Below are positions 43,026-51,023 of a DNA stretch of 64,000 bases, in pieces. The stretch's first letter is position 1. Every line of letters starts with the position of its first letter. A program made the position numbers and the translations under genes. The DNA is from Aequorivita iocasae (lineage in GTDB: Bacteria; Bacteroidota; Bacteroidia; Flavobacteriales; Flavobacteriaceae): NCBI RefSeq assembly GCF_016757735.1, contig NZ_CP068439.1, positions 806,001-870,000 of the forward strand, given 5' to 3'. A model generated the notes under the pieces. The model did not search any database, was not told where the DNA came from, and saw nothing but the letters and a program-made list of their open reading frames with translations.

Positions 43026-43799
43026 TTATTCTGCAATTATTTTAAAAGAATGCTGCAATCCTTTGAATTCGGTTAAAGTTGCTTTTAGGGAGCCTACGGC
43101 CAGATCTGCCTTCACAAGAAGCGGTATTTTATTTTTATCATCACTAATCCAGACTGTTAAGCTCTCTTTTTCTTTGAAAACACGACCAGATTGCACATAA
43201 GGTCTAAAGATCAATGTTCTGACGCGCCCAAAATTAGTATCTAAAACTTCTTTTCCAAGGAATTTTAGCCGGAATTTATAATTTTCTTTATCAAAAAACA
43301 TGTTCATTTCAATTACGTCGCCCGTTTTTATGTTTTCAGTGTCCAATTGGTTCCGAAGGTAATAAAATGCCGAAATCATATCTTGGGTATCTTCTGGGAA
43401 CGAAAAGACCGTAATTTCATCGTGCTTTTTGTCGTTTACAGTGGCTATGTTTGTAGTGTGATTGAAATCAATTTGGATATCTTTGGTATAGCCGCCCTCA
43501 TCTATCTTTCGAATAAAGCGATAGGGAATATCCCTATCCTTGTCAATATAGGATTGGTAATCATCCTCAACTTTAAAAAACCATTTGGAAACTCCTATTG
43601 TTTGTCCAAAACCGCGCACATGGAAAACTTCCTTTCCATTAATCCGAGAATCTTTTACCTTTAGGGTAGCATATCCTGCCGTTACAAAACCATAATGAAC
43701 TCGAAACTTAAAATATTCGCCGTCGCCGTAAGCTCTTTCTTGTGCAGAAAGATAGAAGATGTTGCTAAAAAGAAGTAAAAGCGCAAATAGCTTTTTCAT
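43026..43799 (-). CDS. DUF3108 periplasmic protein
   Basis: 257 residues with a signal peptide (MKKLFALLLLFSNIFYLSAQ). The mature part is a beta-rich domain typical of DUF3108 (YGDGEYFKFRVHYGFVTAGYATLKV, VDDYQSYID, DTQDMISAFYYLRNQL). Function is unknown. It precedes the M23 peptidase gene on the same strand with a 29-bp gap, so the two are probably co-expressed. No metal site or catalytic motif is recognised. Confidence 0.84.
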   Translation of the reverse strand: MKKLFALLLLFSNIFYLSAQERAYGDGEYFKFRVHYGFVTAGYATLKVKDSRINGKEVFHVRGFGQTIGVSKWFFKVEDDYQSYIDKDRDIPYRFIRKIDEGGYTKDIQIDFNHTTNIATVNDKKHDEITVFSFPEDTQDMISAFYYLRNQLDTENIKTGDVIEMNMFFDKENYKFRLKFLGKEVLDTNFGRVRTLIFRPYVQSGRVFKEKESLTVWISDDKNKIPLLVKADLAVGSLKATLTEFKGLQHSFKIIAE

Positions 43800-43851
43800 A
43801 GGTTCCGACTTAGGGGTTTATGTTTTTAAAAAATACAACTACCATTCCAAA

Positions 43852-43891
43852 AAAATAAACCCCACCTTCAAAAGACGATGGGGTTTATGGA
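43852..43891 (-). terminator. Terminator after hppD
   Basis: A 10-bp stem ATAAACCCCA/TGGGGTTTAT (43855-43864 and 43879-43888) with a T run on the minus strand. It lies 14 bp past the hppD stop. Confidence 0.78.
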
Positions 43892-43901
43892 TTGTCAAGA
43901 T

Positions 43902-45062
43902 TTATAGGGTTCCGCGTTGTTCTTGTTCGCGTTCAATAGACTCAAAAAGCGCTTTAAAATTTCCAGCTCCAAAACCTTTTGCTCCCATACGTTGAATGAT
44001 TTCAAAGAAAAGGGTCGGACGGTCTTCCACTGGTTTGGTGAATATTTGCAATAGATAGCCTTCTTCATCGGCATCTATCATTATTGATAGTTTTTTGAGC
44101 TCATTGATATCTTCCTTCATCATCTTCATGTGATCACCCAGGCGTCTAGGAATATCATCGTAATATGCCTGTGGGGGTGGCGGAAGGAATTCTACACCGC
44201 GTTCCTTTAACTGACTAACTGTTTTAATTATATCATCCGTGGCTACTGCCAAATGCTGTACACCGGAATCTTCGTAAAAATCCAAGTATTCCTCTATCTG
44301 AGATTTTTTTATTCCTTTGGCGGGTTCATTGATAGGGAATTTAATGCGGCCATTTCCATTGCTCATTACCTTGCTCATCAAGGCAGAATACTCGGTGTGT
44401 ATTTGCTTGTCGTCAAAAGAAAGGAAATTCACAAAGCCCATAACATCTTCGTACCATTTTACCCATTTGTTCATTTGGCCCCATCCTACGTTACCGACCA
44501 TGTGGTCAATGTATTTTAAACCTGTGTGTGTAGGGTTATAATCACTTTTCCATTCACGGAAACCTGGCAGAAACTGTCCTTTGTAATTTTTGCGTTCCAC
44601 AAACATGTGCACGGTTTCGCCATAGGTATAAATTCCACTACGCACTACTTCACCGTGTTCGTCTTTTTCAACGGTTGGTTCCATATAGGGTTTTGCGCCG
44701 CGTTTGGTAGTTTCCTCAAAAGCACTTGTAGCATCATCAACCCATAACGCTATAACCTTTACACCATCGCCGTGTTTTACAATATGTTCATTTATAGGCG
44801 ATTTACTGTTTAATGGTGTTGTTAAAACAAGTTTGATTTTATCTTGTTTAAGCACATAGCTTACAGCATCTCTAGAACCTGTTTCCAAGCCTTTATAGGC
44901 GTAGGATTGAAACCCGAAAGCCGTCTTGTAAAAATGTGCGGATTGCTTTGCGTTGCCTACATAAAACTCTACATAATCGGTTCCTAATAGGGGTAGAAAA
45001 TCTTCTGCGCCCTCAAAAATTTTTTCCAGTCCGTAATCGACTGATTTAACTTCTTTACTCAT
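43902..45062 (-). CDS. hppD: 4-hydroxyphenylpyruvate dioxygenase
   Basis: 386 residues, normal length. The enzyme converts 4-hydroxyphenylpyruvate to homogentisate in tyrosine breakdown. The non-heme iron ligands are visible as His187 (KYIDHMVGNV), His270 (GVQHLAVATDD) and Glu354 (LFFEIIQR), and the C-terminal helix GFGAGNFKALFESIEREQ is typical. Two vicinal-oxygen-chelate domains are present. It lies 20 bp downstream of hmgA, so the operon order is hmgA-hppD. Confidence 0.96.
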   Translation of the reverse strand: MSKEVKSVDYGLEKIFEGAEDFLPLLGTDYVEFYVGNAKQSAHFYKTAFGFQSYAYKGLETGSRDAVSYVLKQDKIKLVLTTPLNSKSPINEHIVKHGDGVKVIALWVDDATSAFEETTKRGAKPYMEPTVEKDEHGEVVRSGIYTYGETVHMFVERKNYKGQFLPGFREWKSDYNPTHTGLKYIDHMVGNVGWGQMNKWVKWYEDVMGFVNFLSFDDKQIHTEYSALMSKVMSNGNGRIKFPINEPAKGIKKSQIEEYLDFYEDSGVQHLAVATDDIIKTVSQLKERGVEFLPPPPQAYYDDIPRRLGDHMKMMKEDINELKKLSIMIDADEEGYLLQIFTKPVEDRPTLFFEIIQRMGAKGFGAGNFKALFESIEREQEQRGTL

Positions 45063-45082
45063 AATTAATAATCTTCAAATAT

Positions 45083-46243
45083 TTAATGTTCTAACCAGCT
45101 TTGGTAATAGGTGCCGTCAGCAAGTTTTAAGCCATCCTCAGTAACCTGCAAGGGTTTGAAGGTGTCCACCATTACCGCTAGTTCTTCAGTTTCAGTTTTT
45201 CCAATACTTCGTTCTGCAGCGCCTGGGTGCGGCCCATGTGGAATCCCAGCAGGATGCAATGTAATTTGACCGGCCTCAATATCATTACGACTCATAAAAT
45301 CGCCATCTACATAATATAACACCTCATCGCTGTCAATATTGCTGTGGTTGTATGGAGCAGGAATGCTCAAGGGATGATAATCATAGAGGCGGGGCACAAA
45401 ACTGCAAACTACAAAAGCGTCCGTTTCAAAGGTTTGATGTACCGGTGGAGGTTGGTGTATGCGACCGGTAATGGGTTCAAAATCGTGGATTGAAAAGGCA
45501 TATGGAAAATTGTAACCATCATACCCTACTACATCGAAAGGATGAGTGGCGTAAACCATCTCAAAAATCTCATCGTGTTTTTTGACCTTTATTATAAATT
45601 CTCCTTTTTCATCGTGCGTTTCAAGTTGTTCGGGTTTTCGGATATCCCTTTCGCAGAATGGTGAATGTTCCAAAAGCTGCCCGAACCAGTTTCTATATCT
45701 TTTTGGGGTATAAATTGGCCGTCGTGATTCAACAATAAAAAGACGGTTGTCCTGGGTGTCAAAATCTATTTGATAGATGATTCCCCGGGGCACCAACAAA
45801 TAATCTCCATATTTAAAATCGAGATTTCCCAAAAAGGTCCGCAACTTTCCATTACCCTTATGGATAAAAATTAACTCATCCGCATCAGTATTTTTATAAA
45901 AATAATCTTTAAGTGAATTTTGGGGAGCGCCAAGAATAATGCTGCAATCACTATTGGTAAGTACCGTCTTTCTACTTTCAAGGTAATCTTTTTCAGGTTT
46001 AATGTCAAATCCTTTTAAACGAAGGGATTCTATATTATTGGGCCGTGCAATTTTTGGAGCTACATTGTATTGCCTCTTTATTTCCTTTACTTGCGTGGGC
46101 CTGTGTTCATGATAAATATTACTGTACATACCATCAAAACCTACGGTACCAAAAAGTTGCTCTGAATACAGTGTGCCATCCGGCTTTCGGAATTGAGTAT
46201 GGCGTTTGGGCGGTATTTTACCCAATCTATGATAAAATGGCAT
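45083..46243 (-). CDS. hmgA: Homogentisate 1,2-dioxygenase
   Basis: 386 residues. This cupin-fold ring-cleaving dioxygenase opens homogentisate to maleylacetoacetate. Supporting motifs are the metal-binding cluster HPAGIPHGPHPG near residue 335 and PPPVHQTFETDAFVVCSFVP, together with ADELIFIHKG and LVPRGIIYQID. The shorter length compared with animal enzymes is usual for the bacterial branch. First gene of the tyrosine-catabolism pair. No fumarylacetoacetase gene lies in the window. Confidence 0.95.
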   Translation of the reverse strand: MPFYHRLGKIPPKRHTQFRKPDGTLYSEQLFGTVGFDGMYSNIYHEHRPTQVKEIKRQYNVAPKIARPNNIESLRLKGFDIKPEKDYLESRKTVLTNSDCSIILGAPQNSLKDYFYKNTDADELIFIHKGNGKLRTFLGNLDFKYGDYLLVPRGIIYQIDFDTQDNRLFIVESRRPIYTPKRYRNWFGQLLEHSPFCERDIRKPEQLETHDEKGEFIIKVKKHDEIFEMVYATHPFDVVGYDGYNFPYAFSIHDFEPITGRIHQPPPVHQTFETDAFVVCSFVPRLYDYHPLSIPAPYNHSNIDSDEVLYYVDGDFMSRNDIEAGQITLHPAGIPHGPHPGAAERSIGKTETEELAVMVDTFKPLQVTEDGLKLADGTYYQSWLEH

Positions 46244-46340
46244 AATTGATTTTAAATTTTAGATTTCTGAACAAAAAAAATGAACAGCGATAACCATACA
46301 AATATCGGAAAAATATTGGAGCTAAACGTTTAAGTTTATG

Positions 46341-48575
46341 CTAAAACCGATACCCAAGTGCCACATACCATTCACTCTTGCCAAGATCTGGAGAATAGGA
46401 ATATTTTATTTCCATGGGCCCTAGAATGGTTTCCAATCCATAGCCAGCCGAAAAGCCGGAATAATCTACCCTCTCTATCCATTGGCCAGTTTCAAACAGG
46501 TCGTTCCCAATATTGGCAATATTGGCCGAGATGTTAATATGGTTTTTTCTGAAAATTTCATAATCAAAGGTCAAGGTAGATTTTAGGTATGTATTTCCAC
46601 GAAGCGAAACAGCTTCATAGCCTAAAAAGGGAATGATATTGTTCATTTCCTTAAAGCCATAGCCACCAAGAGCAAAGTCAAGCGAAGTGGTTTCTGGGCC
46701 GCCCAATTTAAAACCTCCCTCGGCAGTTAAATGTCCGGAAAAATTTTCAAAAAAAGTATGCGCAAACCCCATTTTGGCTTTCGCCAAAGAAAAGGGCTCA
46801 AAATTCTTATTTTTCCCGTGGGCGAATAAATACCAGTGAAAATCACCTGCAAAGTAGAGTCCTCTTTTAGGAAAGAAACTGTTGTCATAATTATCGTACT
46901 TCAGAAAACCAAAAACACTGTAGTAATTTGTGCTTTCAAAAATAGTGCGGGGCAGGTTGTTGTCATCAGTACCAATAGTTTCCGAAAGATAGCGTAGGTA
47001 TTTATGCTCTCCGCCGACTCCAAAAATAAATACCCGTCGGAAAAGTGTCTCAAAATAAAGTTGATTGGTAAAATCACTATATTTTATGGAGAGGTTATTA
47101 ATAGGAAGTGAAACTACGGCGTCTAAATCTACATCTACAAAATCTAGAGGCACATCTGTTTCAAAAAAGTGATATTTTGAGTTAAAACCTACGCTCCAGT
47201 AAAATCCTTTGTCTATATAGTATTCAAAATTGTAGCGCAGATTATCCCCCGCGATTAAATCTAGGGAAGCTATATCGTTATTGGTGAAAAGCCTCTTTTT
47301 TGTAACATTTACCAGCGCAGCCGTTCTGAAGAGATTATCATAATGTGCCGCAAAGCGAAGCATCATGGAAGAATTGCTTTCCCGCAATTGCAGAAGCAAA
47401 ATGTTCTGGTTGTTTTCGTCTTCAAAAAATCTATAGTTTATATCCTGGAAATTTCCGGTCGCCGAGAGGTTATTGATGCCTTCGCTGAAATATTTGTACG
47501 TTATTTTGTCGGGCGTGCGTAGTTTTAATTTTCCCAAAACATAGCTTCGGGTGTATTTTTCATTGCCTTCAATTTTAACTTCTTTTATAAAAATGGTGTC
47601 GCGGGCCTCAAACTTAATCTCTTTCTTTTCAAATGTTTGTTGTCTCATGGCCACACTTTCAAGTTCCTTTCTAAATTTTTCTGCTGCAGTAACCCCTGAG
47701 GCTACGATTTTATTCCCTTCGTCAAAAGAAACCACTGAAAAATCATTGATATTAGGGTGAATATAGATATCTGTTTTCTTTCGTTTTTCTATCATGGCAT
47801 TTATGGTTCGATAATTATTTATCTGCACCAAAACCTCAAAAGCAGATTTTAAGTTGTCTCTACTCTTTAGACTATCCTGAACATCCACACCGATAATAAT
47901 GTCCATGCCTTTTTCACGTACTTCATTCACGGGATAATTATTTACTACGCCTCCATCTATCAAAACTTTATCATCTATTACCACAGGGCTAAAAAGTGAG
48001 GGTAGTGCGCCACTGGCAATAACTGCCCTGGGAAGATACCCATGGTCCAGGATAACTTCTTTCCCGTTTTCAACGTTTGTGGCAACGCAGAAAAAAGGAA
48101 TAGGCAATTCACTAAAATCTGAAACTGCGCTCACGTGGCTTGTCAATTTTGAAAGCAGGTTATAAACATTCTGCCCTTTTGAAAGCCCTGAGGGAAAACC
48201 AATTTTAAATTTATCAAATGGCAACACCAGCGCATATTTTTCAGCCTCTTGTTTTTCGTAGAAAGTTTTTGCGCTGCGCGGAATATCGTCCTGTATCAAC
48301 GTGCTAAAATCTGTTTGCCTAAAAATACTGTCCAACTGTTTTGCCGAATATCCCGAAGCATATAGCGCTCCTATGATTGCACCCATGCTTGTTCCGCCAA
48401 TGTAGTCTATACGTACTCCCGATTCCTCAATTACCTTTAAAGCACCAATGTGCGCAAGCCCCTTGGCCCCGCCACCACTCAATACCAGACCTACCTTTAT
48501 ATCCTCCCCATTCTTTTCTTGCGAATAAATAATTGATGGAATTATAAAAAATAGTAAAAGGAGTAGCTTTTTCAT
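46341..48575 (-). CDS. Patatin-like phospholipase fused to an outer-membrane barrel
   Basis: 744 residues with a signal peptide (to about residue 19). The patatin domain (about 27-310) has the oxyanion motif GGGAKG (34-39), the nucleophile Ser63 in GGTSMGA and the catalytic Asp207 in LIDGG. A POTRA-like unit (about 325-390) and a 16-strand barrel follow, ending in EWYVALGYRF with terminal Phe. This is the layout of BamA/TpsB-like patatins (type Vd-like secretion). It is the second gene after uvrC, gap 37 bp. Whether the lipase is released or stays attached is not visible. Confidence 0.92.
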   Translation of the reverse strand: MKKLLLLLFFIIPSIIYSQEKNGEDIKVGLVLSGGGAKGLAHIGALKVIEESGVRIDYIGGTSMGAIIGALYASGYSAKQLDSIFRQTDFSTLIQDDIPRSAKTFYEKQEAEKYALVLPFDKFKIGFPSGLSKGQNVYNLLSKLTSHVSAVSDFSELPIPFFCVATNVENGKEVILDHGYLPRAVIASGALPSLFSPVVIDDKVLIDGGVVNNYPVNEVREKGMDIIIGVDVQDSLKSRDNLKSAFEVLVQINNYRTINAMIEKRKKTDIYIHPNINDFSVVSFDEGNKIVASGVTAAEKFRKELESVAMRQQTFEKKEIKFEARDTIFIKEVKIEGNEKYTRSYVLGKLKLRTPDKITYKYFSEGINNLSATGNFQDINYRFFEDENNQNILLLQLRESNSSMMLRFAAHYDNLFRTAALVNVTKKRLFTNNDIASLDLIAGDNLRYNFEYYIDKGFYWSVGFNSKYHFFETDVPLDFVDVDLDAVVSLPINNLSIKYSDFTNQLYFETLFRRVFIFGVGGEHKYLRYLSETIGTDDNNLPRTIFESTNYYSVFGFLKYDNYDNSFFPKRGLYFAGDFHWYLFAHGKNKNFEPFSLAKAKMGFAHTFFENFSGHLTAEGGFKLGGPETTSLDFALGGYGFKEMNNIIPFLGYEAVSLRGNTYLKSTLTFDYEIFRKNHINISANIANIGNDLFETGQWIERVDYSGFSAGYGLETILGPMEIKYSYSPDLGKSEWYVALGYRF

Positions 48576-48612
48576 TAAATGGTTACTTCATTTTAGGGGT
48601 TTTAGAGAGTTT

Positions 48613-50409
48613 TCAAGATTCATTATTAAAATGCGCTATCAATTTTTTTGCGCGGCTCGCTCCAATTACTTTTGAAAGTTCTTCAAAATTTGCGGAGGCA
48701 ATCCGCTTTGTGCTTTTAAAATGTTTTAGTAAATCAATCACCGTTTTTTCGCCAATTCCGGGTATGGTCTCAAGCTCTGTATTTAATGCCTGTTTGCTGC
48801 GCTTACTGCGGTGAAAGGTAATACCAAAACGGTGCGCTTCGTTACGCAATTGCTGTATTATTTTTAAGGTTTCACTCTTTTTATCCAAATATAACGGAAT
48901 GGGATCTTCAGGATAAAACAGTTCTTCCAAACGTTTTGCAATACCTATAATAGCTATTTTTCCCCGTAAACCCAACTTATCCAAGCTTTTTAAGGCTGAG
49001 GAAAGCTGCCCTTTACCCCCATCTATGATGATGAGTTGCGGCAATGGTTGCTCTTCTGCAAGCAATCTTTTATAACGTCTATAAACAACTTCTTCCATCG
49101 AGGCAAAATCATCGGGGCCTACAACGGTTTTTATATTAAACTTTCTATAGTCTTTCTTGCTGGGTTTTCCATTTTTGAAAACCACACACGCCGCCACCGG
49201 GTTTGTGCCTTGAATATTACTGTTGTCAAAACACTCTATATGTCGCGGTTCCTCACTCAACCTTAAATCTTTTTTCATTTGTGCCATGATGCGTTTTTCA
49301 TGACGGTCCGGATCAACGATTTTTGCCTGTTTGAATTTTTCCATTCGGAAATATTTTGCATTCCTCTCGGAAAGGTCCAGAATTGCCTTTTTATCGCCCA
49401 GCTTTGGCACGTGTACTTTTATCTCTTCGCCCAGTTCCACTTCAAAAGGCACGTATATTTCTTTTGATTGTGAATTAAATCGTTGCCGGATTTCCACAAT
49501 GGCAAGCTGAAGGAGTTCCTCATCGGTTTCGTCCAATTTCTTTTTTATTTCCAAAGTATGCGACCTAATAATGGCTCCATGCGAAAGCTGCAGAAAATTC
49601 ACATACGTATAGCTTTCGTCTGAAATAATTGAAAACACATCTACATTGTTGATCTTGGGGTTTACCACCGTGCTTTTGCTTTGGTAATTCTCCAAAATAT
49701 CAATCTTTTCCTTTATTCGCTGCGCCTGTTCAAATTTTAAATCTGCCGCAAGCGTCTTCATTTGGCTTTTAAATTTATGCAGCGAATCCTTAAAATTTCC
49801 TTTCACAATATTGCGGATGGCCTCAATATTTTCGTGGTATTCCTTTTCGGAATAAAGCGCCTCGCATGGCCCCAGACAGTTTCCCAAGTGATATTCCAGA
49901 CACACTTTATACTTGCCCGCCTTAATTTTTTCTTCGGAAAGGTCGTAGTTGCAAGTGCGCAGCGGATACAAACCTTTAATTAAATCGAGCAGCGTGTGTA
50001 CGGTTTTCATACTCGTGTACGGCCCGTAATATTCGCTGCCGTCCTTTATCATGCGCCGCGTTGGGAAAACCCTCGGAAAGCGTTCGTTTTTAATGCAAAT
50101 CCACGGATAGCTTTTGTCGTCCTTCAGCATCACGTTGTAACGAGGCTGATAATTTTTTATAAGGTTATTTTCCAACAAAAGCGCATCGGTTTCAGTTTTA
50201 ACCACAATGTGCTTTATCGTTTCAATTTTCTTCACCAAAAGCCGCGTACGGTTGTTGTCAAAGTTTTTTGTGAAATATGATGAAACCCTTTTTTTTAGAT
50301 TTTTTGCCTTCCCCACATACAGCAGTTTGCCATCTTTATCGTAATATTGATATACGCCGGGCGAATCGGGAAGGGTTGCAATTTGAAGTGTTACCGAAGC
50401 ATTGGCCAT
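48613..50409 (-). CDS. uvrC: Excinuclease ABC subunit C
   Basis: 598 residues. The GIY-YIG nuclease domain (about 12-95: SPGVYQYYDKDGKLLYVGKAKNLKKR in parts), a UVR/UvrB-binding motif (ADLKFEQAQRIKEKIDIL, near 205-225), the RNase H-like C-terminal nuclease (about 385-540: IECFDNSNIQGTNPVAACVVF, IIIDGGKGQLSSA) and a tandem helix-hairpin-helix (LETIPGIGEKTVIDLLKHF) are all present. UvrC makes both incisions in nucleotide excision repair. First gene of a unit with the patatin. Confidence 0.96.
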   Translation of the reverse strand: MANASVTLQIATLPDSPGVYQYYDKDGKLLYVGKAKNLKKRVSSYFTKNFDNNRTRLLVKKIETIKHIVVKTETDALLLENNLIKNYQPRYNVMLKDDKSYPWICIKNERFPRVFPTRRMIKDGSEYYGPYTSMKTVHTLLDLIKGLYPLRTCNYDLSEEKIKAGKYKVCLEYHLGNCLGPCEALYSEKEYHENIEAIRNIVKGNFKDSLHKFKSQMKTLAADLKFEQAQRIKEKIDILENYQSKSTVVNPKINNVDVFSIISDESYTYVNFLQLSHGAIIRSHTLEIKKKLDETDEELLQLAIVEIRQRFNSQSKEIYVPFEVELGEEIKVHVPKLGDKKAILDLSERNAKYFRMEKFKQAKIVDPDRHEKRIMAQMKKDLRLSEEPRHIECFDNSNIQGTNPVAACVVFKNGKPSKKDYRKFNIKTVVGPDDFASMEEVVYRRYKRLLAEEQPLPQLIIIDGGKGQLSSALKSLDKLGLRGKIAIIGIAKRLEELFYPEDPIPLYLDKKSETLKIIQQLRNEAHRFGITFHRSKRSKQALNTELETIPGIGEKTVIDLLKHFKSTKRIASANFEELSKVIGASRAKKLIAHFNNES

Positions 50410-50414
50410 AAGCT

Positions 50415-50422
50415 CAAAGATA
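50415..50422 (-). promoter_or_regulatory. -7 element TATCTTTG immediately before uvrC
   Basis: Exact TAnnTTTG match whose last base is 6 bp before the uvrC start. If used, the transcript would be almost leaderless. No spaced TTG is seen, so this is tentative. Confidence 0.3.
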
Positions 50423-50546
50423 CTTTATGTTTTGTTTTTTAAGGAATTTTTACGCAATCAAAAATAGTTAAGAAACGGTTAAATGAAAGTTCTTGGAAAT
50501 CCAAGAGTGCGAATATTGCGTATCTATTACAACCAACTGAATAGAA

Positions 50547-50960
50547 ATGGCCAAAAGCAGTTTTCATATTTCTTTTAAAAAACATTTCGTGCTTTTCCTT
50601 GCGATTTTGTATTTGCTAAATCCAATGCAAAAACAAATGGCGGAAGCCATGCACATTTTTTCACATGTGATGACGCATTCAGATTATTCGCACCACCAAG
50701 AAGACCATGTAATGGATCGCGAACATACGCACGAACACAAACTGATTACATTTTTCTCCAAAATATTTTCTTCGGAAGAAACCAGCGATCACGATGGCGT
50801 GTTTTTCAATTATACTTTTGATAAGCATTTTGCACAGAAATATCCTGCGACAAACTTCAGAATTAAAAAAAATACAGCCCATAACTTTTACTACACTTTT
50901 CATATTAATAAAAGCGTAAAAACCATCCCCAGCCCGCCTCCCGAAACATTCTTTTCATAG
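50547..50960 (+). CDS. His-rich exported or membrane-anchored small protein
   Basis: 137 residues. An N-terminal hydrophobic stretch (about 13-26, FVLFLAILYLLN) suggests export or anchoring. A His-rich segment covers about residues 37-70 (HIFSHVMTHSDYSHHQEDH, then EHTHEHK), about a third of it His. The C-terminus has another basic/aromatic section (HNFYYTFHINKS). I do not recognise a family. The next gene, a TonB-dependent receptor with His-rich plug loops, starts 64 bp downstream, so a metal-chelating role (zinc, copper or nickel) is inferred from composition and neighbour only. Confidence 0.7.
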   Translation: MAKSSFHISFKKHFVLFLAILYLLNPMQKQMAEAMHIFSHVMTHSDYSHHQEDHVMDREHTHEHKLITFFSKIFSSEETSDHDGVFFNYTFDKHFAQKYPATNFRIKKNTAHNFYYTFHINKSVKTIPSPPPETFFS

Positions 50961-51023
50961 TTCACAAATGCTGAAGGAAAAATTCTTTCAGTCCCTCAAA
51001 ATTCATTTTTAAACCAATCACCC

